Below the pieces are notes generated by a model that was not told where the DNA came from, made no database searches, and worked only from the letters and a program-made list of their open reading frames with translations. A program made the position numbers and the translations under genes. From NCBI GenBank assembly GCA_050304615.1, contig JBNLDW010000011.1, positions 1 to 64,000 of the forward strand: 64,000 nt of DNA. Reading direction: 5' to 3'. Below, piece after piece: positions 7,361 to 16,606 of this stretch. Position 1 is the first letter of the stretch, and each line of letters begins with the position of its first letter. Source of the stretch: CBFDBF01 sp050304615 (GTDB lineage: Bacteria; Pseudomonadota; Gammaproteobacteria; Chromatiales; Chromatiaceae).

Positions 7361-8338
7361 ATGTCCAGCATAGAGCAACGCCCCATATTCATCTTTCCCG
7401 GTCAGGGTTCTCAGTATCCCGGCATAGGTAGCGACCTGCATGCCGAGTTTGAATCGGTTCGCCAGGTCTATACCGAGGCGAGCGATGTCCTCGGCTATGA
7501 CATGGCCAAGCTCTCGTTTAGCGACCCCTATGATCAGATCAATCTAACCCGCTACACCCAGCCAGCGCTAGTGACGCACCAGATCGCCTGTCTACGGCTC
7601 TACCAGGAGCTTGCTACCGTCCCGCTACAGCCGGTGGCAGCGGCCGGGCACTCCCTGGGCGAATACTCCGCCCTGGTGGCGGCTGGCTCTCTCACCTTTG
7701 CCGATGCCCTGCGGCTAGTGGCCAAGCGCGGTGAGCTGATGGGTGAGCATGGGGAGGGTGAGATGCTAGCCCTGACCGTCGACCTGGAGACGGCGAAACC
7801 ATTGGCGGACAGACACTACTGTGCTGTTGCCGGGATAAATCTGCCGGAACAGACGGTAGTGGGCGGTGCGGTGGAAGATCTTGATGCCCTGACCACCGAG
7901 ATGGCCGAGCTCCATCCCAAAAAGAGGGCCATACGCCTCAAGACCGAGGGTGCCTTCCATACCTACTATATGGTGGCCGCCGCCCGCCTGTTCCGCCAGG
8001 AGTTGCAGCAGGTAGAGTTTGCACCCCCACAAATACAAGTGCTATCCAACTACAGCGGTGGTTTCCATGAGGATAGTGCAGAGAGCATCCGCGCCCGCCT
8101 CTTTGCCCAACTATTTCACCCGGTGGACTGGGTGGGCTGTATGCAGAGCATGCTGGAGAGCGAGGTTACCCATTTCATCGAGTTCGGTGGCGGTATCGGC
8201 AGCGGAGAAGGACCAGCAGAAAAGCGCCCCAATCTGGAGAGCATCCTGAAGAAATTTACCCGCAGCGCCGACCCCAAGCCGGTATATCTGCCCGCAATAA
8301 ATCTGGCAACCATCAAAGAGACTGCGGGGCTGGGGTGA
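7361..8338 (+). CDS. FabD-like malonyl-CoA:ACP acyltransferase
   Basis: A 325-residue acyltransferase. It shows IFPGQGSQ near the start, the nucleophile serine in GHSLGEY (Ser98), the arginine at 123 (AKRGELM) that binds the carboxylate of malonyl groups, and the second catalytic histidine in GAFHTYYM (His200; GAFHSPLM is more usual). It should move malonyl from CoA to acyl carrier protein. It lies outside any fab cluster and is monocistronic, so it may be the housekeeping FabD relocated or a paralogue serving another pathway. Confidence 0.85.
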   Translation: MSSIEQRPIFIFPGQGSQYPGIGSDLHAEFESVRQVYTEASDVLGYDMAKLSFSDPYDQINLTRYTQPALVTHQIACLRLYQELATVPLQPVAAAGHSLGEYSALVAAGSLTFADALRLVAKRGELMGEHGEGEMLALTVDLETAKPLADRHYCAVAGINLPEQTVVGGAVEDLDALTTEMAELHPKKRAIRLKTEGAFHTYYMVAAARLFRQELQQVEFAPPQIQVLSNYSGGFHEDSAESIRARLFAQLFHPVDWVGCMQSMLESEVTHFIEFGGGIGSGEGPAEKRPNLESILKKFTRSADPKPVYLPAINLATIKETAGLG

Positions 8339-8562
8339 ATAACAGAAAACCATAATATGATAAGAGGAAATGTGCTGCCGTGAGTTCACAATAGCGGCAC
8401 ACGTCACTTGCATATGGCCGCTACTGACGGCATCATGGCCCACTCATCCGGATAGATGACTGGTTTGACCTGGATAATACACATAATGTAATAGGGAATG
8501 TCATCTCGCTGACCTGTATACCTTAAGACATCACGACTGTTATAGATTCTAGGAGTAAAAAT

Positions 8563-8892
8563 ATGGCTGGTAAATTTATTACCTCAGTAGGTAAGAACGG
8601 CAAACACTATTTCTCCCTGAAGGCCGGAAACGGCGAGATCATCCTCTCTAGCCAGGGGTACACCTCCGCCAGCAGTTGTGCTGAAGGGATTGATTCTGTA
8701 CGGCGTAATAGCCAGACACCAGAACGATTTGAGCAGAAAAAGGCCTCTGATGGCCGTCTCTACTTTGTGCTGACTGCAACCAATGGTCAGACCATCGGCA
8801 AAAGCCAGATGTATAAGACCGAAAGCGGCTGTACCAATGGCATCGCTTCGGTAGCCAAAAACGCACCTGACGCGACAGTAGTAGAAGAGTAA
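8563..8892 (+). CDS. YegP-type DUF1508 tandem-repeat protein
   Basis: A 109-residue protein made of two copies of the DUF1508 motif. The first reads GKHYFSLKAGNGEIILSSQGY, shortened here to GKHYFSLKAGNGEIILSSQG, followed by a helix with GIDSV; the second reads GRLYFVLTATNGQTIGKSQM followed by GIASV. Start ATG 8563 has AGGAG upstream. The family is widespread and its role is unknown. The gene is convergent with gatB. Confidence 0.88.
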   Translation: MAGKFITSVGKNGKHYFSLKAGNGEIILSSQGYTSASSCAEGIDSVRRNSQTPERFEQKKASDGRLYFVLTATNGQTIGKSQMYKTESGCTNGIASVAKNAPDATVVEE

Positions 8893-8904
8893 TCCAGACC
8901 CCTT

Positions 8905-8939
8905 GGATGGGGCCTATGATCTATTCAGCGGCCCCATCC
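8905..8939. terminator. Hairpin between convergent genes
   Basis: GGATGGGGCC (8905-8914) pairs perfectly with GGCCCCATCC (8930-8939). It lies between the stop codons of the DUF1508 gene and gatB, which converge here. There is no T-run on either side, so it is at best a weak or factor-assisted bidirectional terminator. Confidence 0.45.
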
Positions 8940-8942
8940 AGA

Positions 8943-10382
8943 TCACAACTTCTCCCGTAGTAGCTGGTTGACCTGCTGCGGGCTGGCCTTACCCTGACTC
9001 GCCTGCATCACCTGCCCCACAAAGAAACCGATCATCTTGCCACGCTTCGCCTGGTCGGCGCTGCGATAGTTCTCTACCTGCTGCGGATTGGCGGCAAGCA
9101 CCTCATCCACAATCTTCTCAATGGCTCCGCTGTCGGTGATCTGCTGCAACCCCTTGGCCGCAATGACCTCATCCGCGGAGCCCCCACCAGACCACATGGC
9201 CTCAAACACCTCTTTACCGGCTCTACCAGAGATGGTGTCGTCTTTAATGCGCCGCAGCAAGCCTCCAAGCAGGGCTGCGGATATGGGTATAGTGCTTATC
9301 TCCAGACCGTCACGCTTCATCGCAGCGGCAAGATCGCCCATGATCCAGTTGGCCGCCAATTTTGCCTCACCCGACTCCTTGGCAACCTGCTCAAAGTAGT
9401 CGGCCAACTCCCGGTCTATGCTAAGCGCTGAAGCATCTTCTGCACTCAGCCCATACTGCTCGGCCAGGCGCTGGCGCTTGGCATCTGGCAGCTCCGGCAT
9501 CTCGGCTATGATCGCGTCGACAAAGGCCTGATCAAATTCTACCGGCAATAGATCTGGATCGGGGAAATAGCGGTAGTCGTTTGCCTCCTCCTTGGAGCGC
9601 ATGGAGCGGGTTTCGTCCCGGTCGGCATCGTATAGACGGGTCTCCTGCACCACCTTCCCGCCAGACTCCAGTAGATCGATCTGTCGCTCTACCTCAAAAT
9701 TGATCGCCCTCTCCATAAAACGGAAGGAGTTTATATTCTTCAGCTCGGCACGAGTACCGAACTCCTCCTGACCCTTGGGTCGAACCGAGACATTGGCATC
9801 TACCCGGAAAGATCCCTCCTGCATATTGCCATCGCAGATGCCGATATAGCGCACCACTTGATGGATCTTGCGGGCGTAGGCCACCGCCTCACTGGCGGAG
9901 CGCATATCCGGCTCAGACACAATCTCCAGCAACGGGGTGCCGGCACGGTTCAGGTCGACCCCAGTCATCCCCTGGAAATCCTCATGCAGTGATTTCCCTG
10001 CATCCTCTTCCAGGTGTGCCCGGGTGACCCCGATGACCTTGCTGCTGCCATCATCCAGGGTTATCTCCACTCGCCCAAAACCGACGATTGGCAATTCATA
10101 CTGGCTGATCTGATACCCCTTTGGAAGATCTGGATAGAAGTAGTTTTTACGGGCAAAGACCGAGCGGTGACCCAGTTGGGCCTCAATGGCGACACCAAAC
10201 TTCACCGCCATACGTACTACCTCACCATTCAGCACCGGTAGCACCCCAGGCAGGCCCAGATCCACACCACAGGCCTGCGTGTTGGGCTCCGCGCCAAAGG
10301 CGGTAGAGGCGCCCGAGAAAATCTTCGACTTGGTAGCTAGCTGGGCGTGAACCTCAAGCCCTATTACTGTTTCCCACTGCAT
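8943..10382 (-). CDS. gatB: Asp-tRNA(Asn)/Glu-tRNA(Gln) amidotransferase subunit B
   Basis: A 479-residue subunit that binds the misacylated tRNA and phosphorylates its side chain in the GatCAB complex. Recognisable segments are WETVIGLEVHAQL at the start, KNYFYPDLPKGYQISQYELP, DLNRAGTPLLEIVSEPD and NSFRFMERAINFE, with the helical YqeY-like tail at the end. It is the last gene of gatC-gatA-gatB; 37 bases separate it from gatA. GatCAB implies that Gln-tRNA and/or Asn-tRNA is formed by transamidation in this organism. Confidence 0.96.
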   Translation of the reverse strand: MQWETVIGLEVHAQLATKSKIFSGASTAFGAEPNTQACGVDLGLPGVLPVLNGEVVRMAVKFGVAIEAQLGHRSVFARKNYFYPDLPKGYQISQYELPIVGFGRVEITLDDGSSKVIGVTRAHLEEDAGKSLHEDFQGMTGVDLNRAGTPLLEIVSEPDMRSASEAVAYARKIHQVVRYIGICDGNMQEGSFRVDANVSVRPKGQEEFGTRAELKNINSFRFMERAINFEVERQIDLLESGGKVVQETRLYDADRDETRSMRSKEEANDYRYFPDPDLLPVEFDQAFVDAIIAEMPELPDAKRQRLAEQYGLSAEDASALSIDRELADYFEQVAKESGEAKLAANWIMGDLAAAMKRDGLEISTIPISAALLGGLLRRIKDDTISGRAGKEVFEAMWSGGGSADEVIAAKGLQQITDSGAIEKIVDEVLAANPQQVENYRSADQAKRGKMIGFFVGQVMQASQGKASPQQVNQLLREKL

Positions 10383-10419
10383 CTATATATTCTCTGTGTT
10401 ATAGGTTCCAACAGGCCAT

Positions 10420-11871
10420 TCAAAAACCATCCGGCATGGCCAGATGGAAGTCGCTCTCCTGCTGCCAGCGATGCGCCACATTCAGTAGCTTCGCCTCGGT
10501 AAAATAGTTGCCGATGATCTGTAGCCCTACAGGCCTTCCCGCCACCGGCTTCACCGGAATGGATATGCCGGGCAGGCCAGCCAGGTTGACGGCAATGGTG
10601 TAGATGTCTGACAGGTACATAGTGACCGGATCATCCGCCTTCTCGCCTATGCCAAATGCGGTGGTTGGGGTGGTGGGCCCCATGATCACATCCACCTGCT
10701 CAAATGCGGCCTTGAAATCATCCGAGATAAGCTGGCGCAACTGCTGTGCCTTTAGATAATAGGCATCGTAATAACCAGCCGACAGGGCGTAGGTTCCAAT
10801 CAGGATGCGCCGCTTGACCTCGGCACCAAAACCCTCATTACGTGAACGTTTGTACAGATCTTCCAGATCCTTAGGGTCACTACAACGGTGGCCAAAACGG
10901 ACACCATCAAAACGCGCCAGGTTAGATGAACACTCGGCTGGAGCGGCCACATAGTAGACCGGAACCGCCAGGTGGGTATTGGGTAGGCTGATCTCCACCA
11001 CCTCTGCACCCTGTCGCCTGTACTCATCGATCGCGGCCTCTATCGAGCTGGCCACATCCGGATCAAGACCATCCCCGAAATACTCCTTTGGCAGGCCGAT
11101 CCGTAGACCGCTCAGATCCGCTTCCAGGGTGGCCGTGTAGTCTGGCACCGGCTCATCTGCGCTAGTGGAGTCGAGCGGATCAAACCCGGCCATCACCTGC
11201 AGCATGGCGGCTGCATCTTCGGCACTTTTGGTCATGGGGCCGGCCTGATCCATACTGGAGGCAAAGGCGATCATGCCGTAGCGGGAGATCCGACCATAGG
11301 TGGGCTTGATACCGGTAAGACCACACAGGGCGGCTGGCTGCCGAATAGAGCCGCCGGTATCGGTACCGGTCGCTGCACTGCAGAGTCGGGCCGCCACCGC
11401 CGCCGCTGAACCACCGGAAGAGCCCCCTGGAACCAGTCCGCTATCCCATGGGTTGTGTACTGGCCCATACCAGCTGGTCTCATTGGATGAGCCCATGGCG
11501 AACTCATCCATGTTGCTCTTGCCCAGCATGACCGCGCCGGAAGCCTTGAAGCGTGCCACTACCGTGGCATCGTAGGGTGCAATAAAGCTATCCAGCATGC
11601 GTGACCCGCAGCTGGTTCTAACCCCGGAGGTACAGAAGATATCCTTGTGGACTAGGGGTATGCCGGTCAGGGCGCCACCCTCCCCAGCATGCAGCATCTG
11701 ATCCGCTCGTTGCGCCTCGGCCAGGGCAGACTCGTCACAGATGGTGATGTAACTATTTAGCTCGGCGTCGAGAGTATGGATGCGATCAAGATAGGCCTGG
11801 GTCAACTCCACACTGCTGAACTCTCCCGCCCGGAGGGCCGCCGCCTGCTCGGTCAAAGTCTTGGTATGCAT
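10420..11871 (-). CDS. gatA: Asp-tRNA(Asn)/Glu-tRNA(Gln) amidotransferase subunit A
   Basis: A 483-residue amidase-signature enzyme that releases ammonia from glutamine for GatB. The catalytic triad is visible: Lys76 (VHKDI), cis-Ser151 in GGSSGGS and nucleophile Ser175 in GTDTGGSIR. Start ATG 11871 is chosen because the protein then begins MHTKTL, as in relatives. A TTG three codons earlier would overlap gatC. The ATG follows the gatC stop by a single base, so translation is probably coupled. Confidence 0.95.
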   Translation of the reverse strand: MHTKTLTEQAAALRAGEFSSVELTQAYLDRIHTLDAELNSYITICDESALAEAQRADQMLHAGEGGALTGIPLVHKDIFCTSGVRTSCGSRMLDSFIAPYDATVVARFKASGAVMLGKSNMDEFAMGSSNETSWYGPVHNPWDSGLVPGGSSGGSAAAVAARLCSAATGTDTGGSIRQPAALCGLTGIKPTYGRISRYGMIAFASSMDQAGPMTKSAEDAAAMLQVMAGFDPLDSTSADEPVPDYTATLEADLSGLRIGLPKEYFGDGLDPDVASSIEAAIDEYRRQGAEVVEISLPNTHLAVPVYYVAAPAECSSNLARFDGVRFGHRCSDPKDLEDLYKRSRNEGFGAEVKRRILIGTYALSAGYYDAYYLKAQQLRQLISDDFKAAFEQVDVIMGPTTPTTAFGIGEKADDPVTMYLSDIYTIAVNLAGLPGISIPVKPVAGRPVGLQIIGNYFTEAKLLNVAHRWQQESDFHLAMPDGF

Positions 11872-11872
11872 C

Positions 11873-12160
11873 TTACTCAACCACCCTGGGCACTAGATAT
11901 AGCCCGTCTTCGCTCTCCGGGGCCACCGCCTGAAACAGCTCCCGCTGGTTCTCCTCCGTAACCTCATCGGGGCGCATTCGCTGCACCATGTGCAGCGGGT
12001 GGGCCATGGGAACCACCCCAGTCGTATCCACGCCATTCATCTGCTCGACCATCTGCAGGATACGCGACAGATCACTGGCCACAGCATCAAGCTCATCCGC
12101 GCTCACGGCGATCCGCGCAAGGTGTCCAATCTTCTCAACATCTGTTTTTTGCAAAGACAT
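11873..12160 (-). CDS. gatC: Asp-tRNA(Asn)/Glu-tRNA(Gln) amidotransferase subunit C
   Basis: A 95-residue subunit, the usual GatC length, from ATG 12160. It begins MSLQKTDVEKIGHLARIAV and contains the LSRILQMVEQMN helix and VVPMAHPL...MRPDEV segment typical of GatC, which wraps around and stabilises GatA. The longer frame to 12247 adds 29 unrelated residues. It is the first gene of gatCAB and is divergent from mreB; the 206 bases between them should hold both promoters. Confidence 0.93.
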   Translation of the reverse strand: MSLQKTDVEKIGHLARIAVSADELDAVASDLSRILQMVEQMNGVDTTGVVPMAHPLHMVQRMRPDEVTEENQRELFQAVAPESEDGLYLVPRVVE

Positions 12161-12366
12161 ATTTTTCTCGTGCCAACGGGCAATAAAGCGGTTAAAATTA
12201 GCACACTTTGATCTTGTCTGCAGGCTGGAAGGTGAGACTAGTACCAATTTTTGACGGCTGGCTTCTTGCTCAACTCCCCAGCCATTGCTAGATTACACAA
12301 GTCTGACGTGGTTAGTAACTGTAACCATACCTAATCCACAGCACTTATTGCGAGTAAATTTACGCT

Positions 12367-13413
12367 ATGTTTCGACGCATACGGGGAATCTTCTCCAACG
12401 ACCTATCCATTGATCTTGGTACTGCAAACACCCTAATCTACAGCCGTGGTCAGGGCATCGTCCTGAATGAACCATCGGTGGTAGCGATTCGCCAGGATCC
12501 ACACCGTGGTGGCACCAGGTCGGTAGCGGCCGTAGGGGTAGAGGCCAAACAGATGCTGGGCCGAACCCCAGCCAATATCACCGCCATCCGCCCGATGAAA
12601 GATGGAGTGATCGCCGACTTCACCGTCACCGAGAAGATGCTGCAACACTTTATCCGCAAGGTGCATGAGTCGCGCATTATCCGGCCCAGCCCCAGAGTCC
12701 TGGTATGTGTCCCCTGTGGCTCCACCCAGGTTGAGCGCAGAGCGATCAAGGAGTCTGCCATCGGTGCCGGCGCCCGCGAAGTGTTTTTGATTGATGAACC
12801 TATGTCGGCAGCCATCGGGGCTGGTCTGCCTGTAGATGAAGCGCGTGGCTCTATGGTTCTGGATATAGGTGGAGGCACGTCTGAAGTTGCCATCATATCC
12901 CTGAGTGGCATCGTCTACGCCAACTCGGCCCGGATAGGTGGGGACCGGTTTGATGAGGCCATCATCTACTATATTCGGCGCAACTATGGGGCCCTGATCG
13001 GCGAGGCCACGGCAGAGCGGATCAAAAAACAGATTGGAACCGCCTATCCTACCGATGAGATTCTGGAGATGGAGGTGACCGGGCGCAATCTGGCAGAGGG
13101 CATACCCAAGAGCTTTACCATCCGCAGCAATGAGGTGTTAGAGGCCCTGCAGGAGCCGCTTGCTGGGATTATTGATTCAGTCAAGGCCGCCCTGGAGCAG
13201 ACCCCGCCAGAACTTACCGCTGATGTGGCGGAGCGTGGTCTGGTACTAACCGGTGGTGGCGCACTATTACACAATATCGATCGAAGATTGGCAGAGGAGA
13301 CCGGTCTGCCGGTACTGGTAGCAGAAGATCCATTGACCTGTGTAGCCCGCGGTGGTGGGCGCGCCCTGGAGCTGATCGACGAGATGGGTATTGATCTTTT
13401 CAGCCTAGAATAA
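12367..13413 (+). CDS. mreB: Rod-shape-determining actin-like protein MreB
   Basis: A 348-residue actin-fold protein of standard length. Phosphate-binding motifs LSIDLGTANTLIY, VLDIGGGTSEVAI and LTGGGALLHNID are intact. It forms membrane-attached filaments that guide lateral wall synthesis by the Rod complex. It opens the cell-shape block mreB-mreC-mreD-mrdA-mrdB. Confidence 0.97.
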   Translation: MFRRIRGIFSNDLSIDLGTANTLIYSRGQGIVLNEPSVVAIRQDPHRGGTRSVAAVGVEAKQMLGRTPANITAIRPMKDGVIADFTVTEKMLQHFIRKVHESRIIRPSPRVLVCVPCGSTQVERRAIKESAIGAGAREVFLIDEPMSAAIGAGLPVDEARGSMVLDIGGGTSEVAIISLSGIVYANSARIGGDRFDEAIIYYIRRNYGALIGEATAERIKKQIGTAYPTDEILEMEVTGRNLAEGIPKSFTIRSNEVLEALQEPLAGIIDSVKAALEQTPPELTADVAERGLVLTGGGALLHNIDRRLAEETGLPVLVAEDPLTCVARGGGRALELIDEMGIDLFSLE

Positions 13414-13425
13414 GGGCAGTTCAAG

Positions 13426-14277
13426 ATCGAAAAAATCTTCTCTCAAAGCAGATCTCTTACCCTCCGCCTGTTGTTGGCGGTAGTGGTCTCCATTACGCTA
13501 ATGGCGGTCGATCAAAGCAAACACTACCTGCAGGGTATCCGTTCAGCGGCTTCGGTCTCAGTCCACCCGCTCCATCTCCTGGTTGATCTTCCAGTGACCG
13601 CCATCCGCTGGGTAAATGAGGCTTTCGCCACCCGTTTCCATCTGCAGGAAGAGAATCAGCTACTGCGAGAACAAAACCTGCTACTCCAGGTCAGACAACA
13701 GAAGATGGCGGCACTCAAGAGTGAGAACATGCGTCTGCGTGATCTGCTGGGCTCGGCATTCAAGGTAGATGACCGCGTATTGATCGCTGAACTGATTGCA
13801 GTACACCTGGATCCTTATGCCCAGCAGATACTGATCCATAAGGGAGATGATTATGGGGTATTTATCGGGCAACCGGTAATCGATGCCAATGGCGTTATAG
13901 GCCAGGTCACCAGGGTCAACCCCTTCACCTCAACCGTGCTAATGATAACCGATGCCAACCACTCCACTCCGGTGCAGGTAAACCGCAATGGGCTACGCGC
14001 CATTGCTACGGGAACCGGCAAGATCAAGCAGTTGCGGGTACCCAATCTCCCCAACAATGCCGATATCAGAATTGGCGATCTGCTGGTTACATCCGGACTT
14101 GGCGGCCACTTCCCCGCTGGCTACCCGGTGGCCACAGTGACCGCCATCACCCATACCCCAGGCCAACCATTCACCACCGCCGAAGCCACCCCTATAGCCA
14201 AACTGGATCAGATCCATGAGGTGCTGTTGGTATGGGGCAAAACCAAAGGACAGGCCGATATGGAGGAGCAACCATGA
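13426..14277 (+). CDS. mreC: Rod-shape-determining protein MreC, without canonical start codon at the conserved N-terminus
   Basis: MreC links cytoplasmic MreB to PBP2 and RodA. The protein has one membrane segment, a coiled coil rich in Glu/Gln/Leu (EENQLLREQNLLLQ) and a beta-rich periplasmic domain with DANGVIGQVTRV. The conserved start of the family (EKIFSQ..SLTLRLLLAVV) is present in frame from 13429, but the codon where the Met is expected (13426-13428) is ATC. AAGGG nine bases upstream is placed correctly for it. No ATG, GTG or TTG lies between the mreB stop and 13471. Starting at TTG 13471 removes the whole cytoplasmic tail. Coordinates assume initiation at ATC, giving 283 residues. 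Confidence 0.8.
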   Translation: MEKIFSQSRSLTLRLLLAVVVSITLMAVDQSKHYLQGIRSAASVSVHPLHLLVDLPVTAIRWVNEAFATRFHLQEENQLLREQNLLLQVRQQKMAALKSENMRLRDLLGSAFKVDDRVLIAELIAVHLDPYAQQILIHKGDDYGVFIGQPVIDANGVIGQVTRVNPFTSTVLMITDANHSTPVQVNRNGLRAIATGTGKIKQLRVPNLPNNADIRIGDLLVTSGLGGHFPAGYPVATVTAITHTPGQPFTTAEATPIAKLDQIHEVLLVWGKTKGQADMEEQP

Positions 14278-14762
14278 ACCAATCCCGTCGCCAAGGGATT
14301 ATCATGTTACTGTTCACCTTTACTGTGGCCCTGCTGCTTGCGGTCATGCCACTACCGGCATGGGCTCACTCTTTCCGTCCTCAGTGGCCACTGCTTGTAC
14401 TGATCTATTGGGCCATGGCCCTACCGCAACGGATAGGCGTAGGCAGTGCCTGGGCTCTGGGTATCGCCGTAGACCTGCTATCAAGCTCCCTGCTTGGGAT
14501 GCATGCCATGATCTACGCCATAATTGTGTTTATTATCATCCAGCTACATAGGCAGATAAGAGTGTTCCCTCTATGGCAGCAAGCCATGGGGATATTCCTA
14601 CTGCTGCTACTGGAGTATCTCCTGAAAATCTGGTTGCTCGGCTTTACCCAGGAAATCCCAGCAGGAGAATCTCTCTGGATCTCACCTGTTACCAGCATGC
14701 TACTGTGGCCATGGATCTATATCATTCTGCGTGACCTGCGGCGCAAGTTTAATATCAGTTAA
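14274..14762 (+). CDS. mreD: Rod-shape-determining protein MreD
   Basis: A 162-residue inner-membrane protein with five to six hydrophobic helices. It contains RPQWPLLVLIYWAMALP and the GIAVDLLSSSLLGMHA segment typical of MreD. The start ATG 14274 overlaps the mreC stop (ATGA) and has GGAGGAG upstream. It is an integral component of the elongasome. Confidence 0.93.
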   Translation: MNQSRRQGIIMLLFTFTVALLLAVMPLPAWAHSFRPQWPLLVLIYWAMALPQRIGVGSAWALGIAVDLLSSSLLGMHAMIYAIIVFIIIQLHRQIRVFPLWQQAMGIFLLLLLEYLLKIWLLGFTQEIPAGESLWISPVTSMLLWPWIYIILRDLRRKFNIS

Positions 14763-16606
14763 TGGCACGAGCAACGATTAAGGACCATTATCGGGAGAGC
14801 ACGCTCTTCAACGGTCGTCTGCTAGTGGCACTGCTCGCCATCTTCCTCCTGATGCTCCTGCTACTGATACGTCTGGCAGAACTGCAACTACAAGATTACG
14901 AGCACTACACTACCCTATCTAGTGGCAATCGGGTAAAGCTGGAGCCACTACCGCCCACACGCGGCCTGATCTTCGATCGCCACGGCGTCACCCTGGCCCA
15001 AAATCTCCCTGTCCATAGTCTGGAGATCATCCCGGAACAGATTGATGACATCCAACAACTGCTTACCAGGCTGGGCAAGATAATCACCATTCAGCAAAGT
15101 GACCTGGAGCGTTTCTACCGACTACAGAAACAGTATCGACGCTTTGACAGTATCCCCATCAGAACCCACCTGAACGAAGAAGAGATTGCTCGTTTCGCCG
15201 TCGTCAGCCACCATTTTCCCAAGGTGATACTGAAGGCTAATTTATTGCGCAATTATCCGCTGGCCGAGGACAGCTCCCACCTTCTCGGCTATGTGGGACG
15301 CATCAACCAGCAGGAACAAGAGAACCTGGATGTTGCTGTCTACGCTGGAACCAACCATATCGGCAAAACCGGGGTAGAAAAATATTATGAGCGCGCGCTA
15401 CTCGGTTCGGTTGGACACCGCCGGGTTGAGGTCAACGTGGTCGGTCGCCCTATTCGCACCATTGAGTCAAAACCTCCGATCCCTGGCGAAGACCTATTCC
15501 TGTCAACGGATGCCGAACTACAACGCCTGGCGATGCAGCAACTGGGAGAACACAATGGTGCCATAGTGGCCATCGACCCAAGAACTGGCTCCATCCTGCT
15601 GTTGGCCTCCAAGCCTGGGTTCGACCCCAATCTGTTTGTTGAGGGGATCTCAACTGAAAACTATCAGGCACTACAACGCTCCAGTGACAAACCGCTATTC
15701 AATCGCGCCCTGCGTGGACGCTACCCCCCAGGCTCCACCGCTAAACCATTTATAGGTCTGGCGGGGCTAGAGTACGGCCTAACCAGCTTTACTAAAAAGA
15801 CCCACTGCCCCGGCTACTTTCAGCTACCCGGGAATGACCATAAATACCGTGACTGGAAAAAAAGCGGTCACGGGCCAATGATCCTGAAAGACGCCATCAT
15901 TCAATCCTGTGACGTCTATTTCTACGACCTCGCGTTGCAACTAGGTATAGACCGTATCCACTCTTTCCTCAGCCGGTTTGGTTTTGGCGAAACTCCAGGG
16001 GTAGACATAAGTGGGGCCATCGCTGGCCTGCTACCATCGCAACAGTGGAAAAGGGCAACGAAAAAATCTGCATGGTATGCCGGCGAGACCCTGATAGTAG
16101 GGATCGGTCAGGGTTATTTTCTAACGACCCCGCTGGAACTGGCGCGTGCAACCGCAACCCTGGCCTCCCGCGGCCTCTATTTCCCACCACGCGTCCTCCA
16201 AGCTATTCAGGAGCCAGGGACGACGACTCCAACCAGCACCTGGACCCCTAAAGCAACCGCCATGGCTGATATCAAGGATAAAAACTTTGAATATATAATC
16301 GAGGCTATGGCTGATGTGGTAGAGGGTGACAGAGGAACCGCCCGCCGCATTCATACCAAACGCTACCGCATTGCCGGTAAGACCGGTACTGCACAGGTAT
16401 TCTCGGTAAAACAGGATGAGGAGTACGAGGAAGAGAAGGTAGAGAAAAAACGGCGTGACCACGCACTTTTTATAGGCTTTGCCCCGGTAGAGGAACCAAG
16501 GATCGCAGTGGCGGTCGTAGTTGAGAATGGCGGTCATGGTGGATCCGTTGCCGCCCCCATGGCACGCAGTATCATGGATAGTTATCTATTGAGGGAAAGT
16601 CGGTGA
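14762..16606 (+). CDS. mrdA: Penicillin-binding protein 2, elongasome transpeptidase
   Basis: A 614-residue class B PBP. It has an N-terminal anchor at about 20-40, a pedestal domain, and a transpeptidase domain with the SxxK motif STAK (Ser325), SCD as the SxN-type motif, and KTGTAQV near residue 535. It cross-links new peptidoglycan during lateral growth together with RodA. The start overlaps the mreD stop by one base (TAATG). Confidence 0.96.
   Translation: MARATIKDHYRESTLFNGRLLVALLAIFLLMLLLLIRLAELQLQDYEHYTTLSSGNRVKLEPLPPTRGLIFDRHGVTLAQNLPVHSLEIIPEQIDDIQQLLTRLGKIITIQQSDLERFYRLQKQYRRFDSIPIRTHLNEEEIARFAVVSHHFPKVILKANLLRNYPLAEDSSHLLGYVGRINQQEQENLDVAVYAGTNHIGKTGVEKYYERALLGSVGHRRVEVNVVGRPIRTIESKPPIPGEDLFLSTDAELQRLAMQQLGEHNGAIVAIDPRTGSILLLASKPGFDPNLFVEGISTENYQALQRSSDKPLFNRALRGRYPPGSTAKPFIGLAGLEYGLTSFTKKTHCPGYFQLPGNDHKYRDWKKSGHGPMILKDAIIQSCDVYFYDLALQLGIDRIHSFLSRFGFGETPGVDISGAIAGLLPSQQWKRATKKSAWYAGETLIVGIGQGYFLTTPLELARATATLASRGLYFPPRVLQAIQEPGTTTPTSTWTPKATAMADIKDKNFEYIIEAMADVVEGDRGTARRIHTKRYRIAGKTGTAQVFSVKQDEEYEEEKVEKKRRDHALFIGFAPVEEPRIAVAVVVENGGHGGSVAAPMARSIMDSYLLRESR

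Noticed and set aside
12450..13424. Minus-strand frames of 126 and 153 residues opposite mreB
   Set aside because: Shadows of mreB, caused by its GC-rich third positions.
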